Assembly: GCA_026874595.1 (NCBI GenBank)
Contig: CM049322.1
Span: 48,151,340-48,215,339, forward strand
Length of the DNA stretch: 64,000 bases
Source: Sipunculus nudus
Taxonomy: Eukaryota; Annelida; Sipuncula; Golfingiida; Sipunculidae
Direction of reading: 5' to 3'
The notes under the pieces are model-generated. The model saw nothing but the letters and a program-made list of their open reading frames with translations. It made no database searches and had not been told where the DNA came from. How positions within the stretch are numbered: the first letter of the stretch is position 1; each line of letters begins with the position of its first letter. Positions 48,201-57,200 of the stretch are shown here, piece after piece. Both the position numbers and the translations under genes were made by a program.

Positions 48201-51200
48201 ACTACTAACCAAATTTGTAATTGATTATTTTCTCAATTAATTTACTAAGCACAGTTGTCAGATAACAGTATCGGATAGAGTTTTGTGATCCAAGTGGCTA
48301 CCAGTGATCACATAATTATTTTAACCTAATTGGCCACTTGTTTTGATTTTTTTAGGCCCTACAAGAAGTGAAGCATGTGACAGCTCTGTACACTAACCGT
48401 GCTCAGGCTTACATCAAACTGCAGGAGTATGACAAGGCTCTGGTGGACTGTGACTGGGCCCTAAGGGTAAGCAGTTACCCCACACCCCTGAGATATCAAC
48501 ACCAAACCCCTTTGAGACACTAACTTAACCCCTGTGAGATACTAACTTAACCCCTGTGAGATAATAACTTAACCCCTGTGAGATACTAACTTAACCCCTG
48601 TGAGATACTAACCTAACCCAAGTGAGATACTTACCAACTCTGTGAGATATTGACAGGGTTCCCAGCAATTCATGAATTCTGGGAAAATCTGGAAAATGTG
48701 TACAGGTATCCTCTTTCCAGTCAGGGAAAGTTAGGGAATTTGAGTTAATCAGCACAAAGCCTGTTAAATATTCATCTAACCTCTGAGATACATAAACCTT
48801 TCAGATATCTGGTGAGATACAATAGTCTTTGGAAAAGTCGCCCCAAATCCACATGCTACTTATGTAAAAAGTCTTTAAATGTTGACCAGCAACTCTGTGG
48901 ACCAGCCTGCTATACATTGAACCCCTTGACATGCATAACCCTAAATGACTTGAAATTTTCTCCTCAAACCAGGTTTTTTTTTTCCATGCACATATCCACT
49001 TTGTCAGTAAACTCCTGGCGATTAAAAATGTTTCAGAAATTCCCCTCCTACCTATCCTCAGATTTATTCATCCCAGAATTCTGTGAAATGATAATTGGTT
49101 CTCATGATATATGCCATCATATTTTATCACTTGAAACAGGAAATCCATATGTTTGATGAATATGTTTTATTACGTAAACATAATTGTGAGCTGTTTCTGT
49201 ATTAATGAGAATTTTCTCTGTTAAAGTTTATACGCCAGAGTAAGCCAACCGAAAATTTTCCCTTATTGGGCCTATTATCGCCCATCCCGCCTCGTTCCCG
49301 TGTATCTAGGTCACACTTCCGTTACCCATAATCACATTTTCTTCTGGCGTTCGCCATGATGGACGTGTGATCCCGCTCTGCGAGATTCGTCCACTGTTGG
49401 GTTTGTACTAATGAGTTTGCCAACTGAACTGTAAGTTGTCTTTTTTTCCCTTGCCCGCCCTGGAGTACCCCACTTCTTGTGGATCTTGTGGTTCTTTAAT
49501 CCCGGTTGGGACTCCCACCCCCCTTGTTTTCGTTTCCACTCCAACAATGACTCCTGCCGTGTTCCGGCTTATCTTGTTTTCACTGCCAGACTTGGACGTC
49601 TGAACAGTGGGCCCTTCCAGGATTGGGCTCATTCCCCGGTACTTGGGGGTTCCCCTCCTGTATTCCATTGTCTGGCCCCGTGGTTGTCTCTGAGGGGGGG
49701 GGGGGGGGCTACCCTGGTTGAGTGCACCACGGTTTTGCTGCGTTCACCGTCCGTTCCCGCCGGTCCTGTCACCTCTCCAGTGGTTTAGACAGTTAAATCG
49801 TTGAATTCTCATTCACGGAAACGGAATTCTTTCCCCGTTCCCGCGGCCTCCCGTTCTGCCAGCACATCTGCCTATTCAATATTACATTTATTGTCCCGGG
49901 TTTGTTATTCACTTATGTCGGATCTCCACGATTCGTCTAGACCCGATTCTGTCCGCCCGGCGCCCTTGCAGGCGCCCCGGTACTTTTCCCGGCCGTTCTC
50001 GTCGCCAGCTCCTTGCAGGTTTCCTTCATTATCCCCGGGGCCGGCTGGAGCCGTCCCGCTGGATTGCCCGGACCTTCCTGGTGTGCAGGTAAGTGCGTCG
50101 GTCCCTACTGCCTCCATTCGGGACTGCCGGCCTCGCCTCCGGTTCCTCCGTTTGCCGTCGTTACTTAACGGCCGGCCGGCTCTTTTTTCAGTTACCGTCT
50201 GCTGTGCGGCCTGTGGCTCCGGTTCCTGTGCCTTCCCAGATTGTTCCTGCTGCTGCTCGTTCCCCGGCTTCCTGTTTCCGGCCTCCCGTGGCTCCGGCTC
50301 AGCGGGTCTCTCTGGCTCCCCCTACACAGGGTTCTCCAGGGTCCCCGACTGCTCAGTCAGCCGATCCCGCCCTGGCATCAGACCAGTGGTCGGCGATCGC
50401 GCTGCGCCGCCAGGCTTGGCGTCCGCGCAAATCTGCTCAGTCAGCCGATCCCGCCCTGGCACCAGACCAGTGGTCGGCGATCGCGCTGCACCGCCCGGCT
50501 TGGCGTACGCGCAAATCTGCGCTTCTGGACCTAGAGGCTACCCCCACACAGGTGGCTGCCCTAGTGGTCCGAAGTTCCGTAGGTGCAACCTCGGACTTCC
50601 TCGGCGTCGGCGGCCGGTTCTTCTTTGAATCCTGGCCCCTTCTTTCGCCCTCCGCGGCGCCCGCCGTGTGTCTGGAATTACTGACCACACGTGGGATATC
50701 TTCCATGGGCGCCACGCGGTGGTCTCGGGGTCTCGCCTGGCGGTCCCTTCATCCCTGGATGGACCTTTTCCTGTCTCCTGCGCGGCATTCCTTTTTCCAG
50801 GGATGTCGATTGCACCGTCTATACCGATGCGTCTCTTCTCGGTTGGGGGGCCCATCTCGCCGATCTTCGCGCTTCCGGGATATGGTCCCCGTCGGAACGT
50901 CTGCTCCATATCAATTTCCTCGACCTGCGTGCCGTCCGTCGCGCGATCTCCCACTGGTCTCCCCGCTTGCTTGGACGTCCCATTCTCATCCGGCCCGACA
51001 TTCCCACGGTTGTGGCAACAAGCAGGGCGGTACTCGGTCTCCCTCGCTCATGCAGGCGACTTACTTTTTGTTCGATCTCTGCCTCTCTCTCCGGGCAACA
51101 GTTCGTGCATCCCATCTTCCGGGCGTGTCGAACATCCTAGCGGACGCCCCTTCCCGTCATCCGGCGTCTCTTCCTTCCCCGCAGCTCCTTCCGCTCCCGG

Positions 51201-54200
51201 TTATTCGGAGTGTTTTCGCTCGCCTGGGGCGGCCGGAATTCGATCTGTTCAATTTTCCGTCCCCCCCGTTCTCGTGCCTTCCGTGCCGCGTCTACGTCCC
51301 CTCGCGACCGTCTCCCCGACACGCTGCCGTCCGGGTGGTCTCACTGGTTTCTCTTGCGTTTCCGGCGCCTCCTCTCCTCCGCCTTGTCCTTCTCCGCTTG
51401 TCCCGCGCAGACCAGACTACCCTGCTTCTCATCCTTCCGTTTCAACCTGCGGCTCCAGGGTTTCCTCTGTGGCGCTCGCTTCTCTCTCGCCCCTTGCTTA
51501 TACTACCGCTCCGCATCGCGCTCCCGTCGTTCCCTCGAGCGCGTCGCCCGTTTCGGTCGTGCCCTCTATGCGCAGGAGTGCTCTCATCGGACACCTCATT
51601 GATCAGGGCATTTCAAGTCCGGCTGCTCTCCTTGCCTCGGCTCCCCGTCGCCGTTCTTCGGACCGCATCTATGACTCCCGGTGGCGTCTCTTCACGGTGT
51701 GGGCGTCTTCCCGTGGAATCTACCCTTTCGATCCGTCGCTTGCGGCTGTTTTGGATTTTTCGTGTTCTACTGCAGGATAAACATTAATCCTATCCCTCTC
51801 TGCGTGGCTCTCGCGCCGCCCTGCTGTCGGTGCCCCGTCCCCTGGGTCACGATCGTGTCCTTCATCACCCGTTAGTGTCGGACTTTCTCAAGGGGGTTCA
51901 TTCCCGCGCGTCTCGTCCTCAGTATGTTGAGCCTTCCTGGCGCCTGGACGTCGTCTTACGTCACCTCCGGGAACCCCCTTATGAGCCGTTGCGTTCGGCC
52001 CATCTTCTCCCTTTGTCTCGGAAAACGGTTTTCCTCCTAGCTCTTGCCTCGGCAGGTCGCCGTTCTGAGCTTCTTGCCCTCGTGGCTGATTCGAAGTTCC
52101 AGCAAATTGCGGCCGCCGCTTCGTCGGCCACCCTACATTTTCCTCCGGACTTTTATAGGAACATCCCAATTTCGATGACCCTCCATCTGCTTGGCACGTT
52201 CCGGCACTCCCTACCGGTCCGTACCGTTCTGGGGATACCCCTTGCCAGGTTCGTGCGTTGCTTTATTATCTACACGCTCCTCCTTCTTTACGGGGGGGGG
52301 GGGGGGGGCGCATGAAGTTGTTTATTTCTACAACAGTCACATCTTCAAATTCGGTGATTAGCCCTTTCACCATTAGTGCGTGACTCAAAACTACTTTCGT
52401 CGCCGCATATGAATCAGCTTCTCATTCCACATTAGACCATCTTCACTTCAAGGCCCATGACATTCGAGCTATTTCGACTTCCTTGGCCCCTTTCTCTGGG
52501 ATCTCACCTACTCAGTTGGTCAAGATGGGATACTGGATATCCCCATCTCCGTTCAAACGCTTCTATCTGACAATTGTTCCCCTCCAGGCTTCGGGCCTCT
52601 CCTCCATGGGCCCTGTGTTCGCGTCGGGTGAGGTCCTACAATTTTCCAGGCCATCTTATTCCTCTTCGTCGGTTCCGCCACCGACGTCGTCTGCTGCTCC
52701 ATCCCCGCACTGTGATTCCTCGTTCCAGCGTTACAGGTAGGTGCTCCCTCCCCAAGGCATGTCTGTTTTTTTCTCATTAATACAGAAACAGCTCACAATT
52801 ATGTTTACGTAATAATACCCCCCCATTCCCTCCCTGTGAATGGTGGGTTTGTTAGTAAACTGTTGTGAGCTTTTCTGTATTACAAACATCGCTCCCTCCC
52901 AGTCCTCTTCCTTACGCCTTCGAAAATGTGATTATGGGTAACGGAAGTGTGACCTAGATACACGGGAACGAGGCGGGATGGGCGATAATAGGCCCAATAA
53001 GGGAAAATTTTCGGTTGGCTTACTCTTGCGTATAAACTTTAACAGAGAAAATTCTCATTAATACAGAAAAGCTCACAACAGTTTACTAACAAAACCACCA
53101 TTCACAGGGAGGGAATGGGGGGGTTTTAAATAACATCTGTATGTTTGACGTACCAGGTATACCTGATTCACCACTCAGCTGTATAATTTTACTTTCAGGT
53201 GGATGATAAATGTATAAAAGCGTACATACATCAGGGGCGAGCACACCTAGGTCTACGTCAGTACACAGAGGCCAAAAACAGCTACAACAAAGCACTGCAG
53301 GTCAGCCCACAGACAGAGAATGCCATCAAAGGTAACAGCCTTTATCAGTGTATGTAGGATTTAATTCAGGGTTTCACAAGATGCTGATGGCATTTATCTC
53401 ATCATTTGGAGCAGGAAGTTGGGTAAAGAATGTTACATTGCCCTTTTGCTGGTTATATTCCTTTTTTTGTAGATTATATTTCTTTTGTACATTTTTCTGG
53501 TGTAATTTCTTGGTTATATCACTGTATTTTATAGGTTATATAAATGTGTTTTGTAGGTTAAATTAATGTGTTTTGTAGGTAATATCCGTGTGTTTGATCG
53601 GATATATTCCTGTTCTGTAGGTAACAATGCTATGTTTTGAAGTTATATTGCTGTTTTTTGTAGGTTATATTGCAGTTTTTGTAGGTTATATTGCTGTGTT
53701 TTTAGGTTAAATTGCTGTGTGATGTAGGTTATATTGCTGTGTTTTATAGGTTATATTGCTGTGTTTTGTAGGTGATATTGCTGTCTCTTGTAGGTTATAT
53801 TGCTGTGTTTTGTAGGTTATATTGCTGTGTTTTGTAGGTTATATTGCTGTGTTTTGTAGGTTATATTGCTGTGTTTTGTAGGTGATATTGCTGTCTTTTG
53901 TAGGTTATATTACTGTGTTTTGTAGGTTATATTGCTGTGTTTTGTAGGTTATATTGCTGTGTTTTATAGGTTATATTGCTGTGTTTTGTAGGTGATATTG
54001 CTGTCTTTTGTAGGTTATATTGCTGTGTTTTGTAGGTTATATTGCTGTGTTTTGTAGGTTATATTGCTGTGTTTTGTAGGTTATATTGCTGTGTTTTGTA
54101 GGTTATATTGCTGTGTTTTGTAGGTTATATTGCAGAAGTAGAACACACAGAAAGAACAGCACATGAAGAACAGAAGGCCAGAGAACTGCTGGAGGAGGGT

Positions 54201-57200
54201 GGCACAGCAATACAAGGACTGGTAGAACTGCTACAGAAACTAAATAAGCCTGACCAGCCTGCCATGTACTACAGCGGCTGTCTGAGACTCATCACAAGTT
54301 TACTGACAGACAGTAAGTTTGATAGAAAAATAGAAAGCACTCACAGAGGGCTCACCCCTGCCAACACCTGTATGCACATCCAGGCCTGCCAAAAAATTTA
54401 ATCAATCCATATCGTGACATTCCATATTAATCACTGAAATTCATATAAAACAACAGGTGATATTAATTATTAATATAATTGGAAAATATTATTGCCCATG
54501 CTTAAAAAAAATAAGTGAAAATCATTTAGAATATCTGGATATTTTGATTTGTAAATAAACTAATATCAGTGTCTCCAGGAAGCGTGCTCTCTGTATCTGA
54601 AGATCATTGACTCAAGACAGCCTGAATTTTTGTTTTTCTTTATTAATATTAGTTCAATTAGTTCAGTCACATACTGTTCTGACTGACATAATAGATGTAT
54701 GCCTTCTCAGCTTTATGAAGCCTCCAGTGGTCAGCAGTTACATGATGGTTGTAATGCTCCAACCGGTTTATAATGTATGATAGAGCAAAGGTCTCAGAGG
54801 CACTGCACAGTACTTTGGTGTAGTGACACAATGCAGAGTTTTCTGTTTGGTTTCCAGGGGCTGTCGAAGCTCTCCTCTTCCTTACTGGCAGCCAGTGTTG
54901 GTGATTGCATACTGGTGTAATATGTCCCTAGAATGATGTGCAAATCAAGGGTCTGGTCATATTATTGGCCAACCACAGTCTTTTATTACCTCAGCCAAGT
55001 AGGTTATGTTTTGACCCCATAAGTTTTACAGTATTGCATATTTTCTCCTCAAATTTGTTACTGAATTTGTTTTAATCAACTGCTCAGACAAGTTTGAAAA
55101 CTAGTGACTTTGGCCTGAATCTTTTAAATTGAAATAAGCCAAATTATATAATCATCCTTTTTCGGAGGAGACTTATATCTGTTTTTGCAATTTCTAGAAC
55201 AAAGCCATTCTAGTTTGTTATGCTCCAACCGTAATTAGGGAGCACATCTTTGTTCATCTTAGACTAGCCACCTAACTGCATATATATGATGTAGGTTTCC
55301 AGGAATTTGGACACTGCTGCATAAAAAGGTTCAGAGTAAACACTAGAACTTAACTTCATCCCTATCCAGGAAAAAATGTATAAAAACAAATATGGAGTTA
55401 TATCAGGGAAATCTATGTAATTTTGGGCAGGAAAAAGTCATTTATTCAAATGACCAAGTAATTTAGCTGAATACCATTTTTATGAAAAAAAAACAGAACT
55501 TACTTTCAAAACTTTGAAACCCTGGCACTTGAAATTTTCTGAATCAGAGGTGACCAAATGTGTAACCTTGGAGACCTCAGAGAGCATCACAGCTGGCACT
55601 TGATACACAGTAACAAGTTTACCTTAGTGGGTGCTGGCCTGAGTTTGCTGGAGCAAAAGCCAGAGCAGACATTTTTTCGCTGCTTATAACTGCTTATTAT
55701 GACAATTAATATCTTTCCAATCCATCTTAAAGTGGAAAAATACTTTCAAAAGTGGTATGTTACATATATATTCAACAAAAATATCTTTGTTTTATGATGA
55801 ATACCACACTTTATAGCCGAGATATAATGTTATTGTTAAGGGGAAAGTTAACAGTTTCTGAAAGAATATTCTCAGGCTCTCGCACAGTGTGGCATCAGGA
55901 GAGAGCACAGGAGCTAGGGCTACTTACCTTGATGCAGGGACAAATTTTATGGCTGGCTCATTGACCTAAAATCCATTATCTTGGGCATGTAAGTTTGTTT
56001 CAATCAGATGCTGAGCATACCAGTAAGTTTTACGTATATAATGTTGATGTATAATTTTCATAATTCTCGTCTTTGTTTCAGCCACAAACCGTACATTATT
56101 TAGAACTCATGATGGTTTGAGTATCACATACAGTCACGTCTACATTGCCAGGTAAGTTTCAGAACATATGAATAACCAACATATAACCTACTTAGAGCCT
56201 GATTATGACCTACCATTGACTGTATTACCTACAAACAGACCCCATAAAGTACATATAATTTTAAGATAATTATGTGTTATATGTAATGGTACATATTTTA
56301 GACAATTGTCTTTATAATTTTTTCAACATATTTAAAAAGGAAAAATAAGTAATTCTTAGTACAATATCAGAACAGCCCACTCATAATTTGAAGCTAAAAT
56401 TATATGTCAGTATCTGCAGACGTTTATTTGTTTGCCCATCTGCTAGGCCTTCTACTCTTTTAATATTGGATTGTAAAATTTTGTTTTAAATCTTACTCTG
56501 TAATCATAAATTCATGGATACAAGAATGCAGGAAAATTCTCTGATTATATATAGAATTATTTTATTTCATTTTAACATTGGTATATAGTATCTGACCTTT
56601 TGTATTTTATTTTTTTTTCAATTGTTCTTTTGTTATCTGCCCTACATTGGAATTGGTCTATTTGTGAATTTGTGTATTTATTTTCAGATGTTTCTATGCC
56701 ATATATTGTGTATTTTTTGTATATTATTGTCAGATGATTTTCTGCCATATATTTGTATATTTTGTGAATTTTCATCAGATGTTTCTAAACCATATATTGG
56801 TATATTTTGTATATTTAGTGAATTTTTCTTCAGATTTTTTTCTGCCATATATATTTGTATATTTTGTGGATTTTTCTTCAGATGTTTTTCTGCCATATAT
56901 TTGTATATTTTATGATTTTTTCTTCAGATGTTTCTCTGCCAGCCTTCACAGTATGTCTGCTGAGGAGCATGATCTCTGTGTAGCTGTCATGGAGGCCCTG
57001 ACAGCAGCGTGTACAGACAATGGTAATGATTTGTTTAGAAGTTATTATAAAAACATTTCCATTATGAAATAACTCTTTAATTTAACATAGAGTCAGAGCT
57101 GATATTGCTCCCCCTTCATATGACGTCTATTTTTTCTAATTATCATTTTTAGCTCAGCTGACTGAAAGTCATCTAAGCTATAGCCTCACTCTTCGTCCGT

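Larger units (their letters stand above)
49167..53124 (+). mobile_element. DIRS-type tyrosine-recombinase retrotransposon, defective copy
   Basis: A ~3.96-kb, strongly GC-rich element in TTC12 intron 5, in the gene's own orientation. It has ~156-base inverted terminal repeats (49186-49341 and 52922-53077), terminal extensions outside them, and an internal complementary region (52772-52892) made of the reverse complement of the left end followed by that of the right end. That arrangement is the hallmark of DIRS elements, which replicate through a circle and integrate by a tyrosine recombinase without target duplication. Gene order is gag-like region, RNase H, tyrosine recombinase. The reverse transcriptase core is missing and several frameshifts and stops are present. 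G runs at 49693-49708 and 52292-52308 also break frames. The borders are set by where the ICR stops matching each end. Confidence 0.93.

Noticed and set aside
50819-51115. Open frames on the minus strand of the DIRS element
   Set aside because: They are antisense shadows that stay open because of high GC; the RNase H and recombinase motifs are all on the plus strand.
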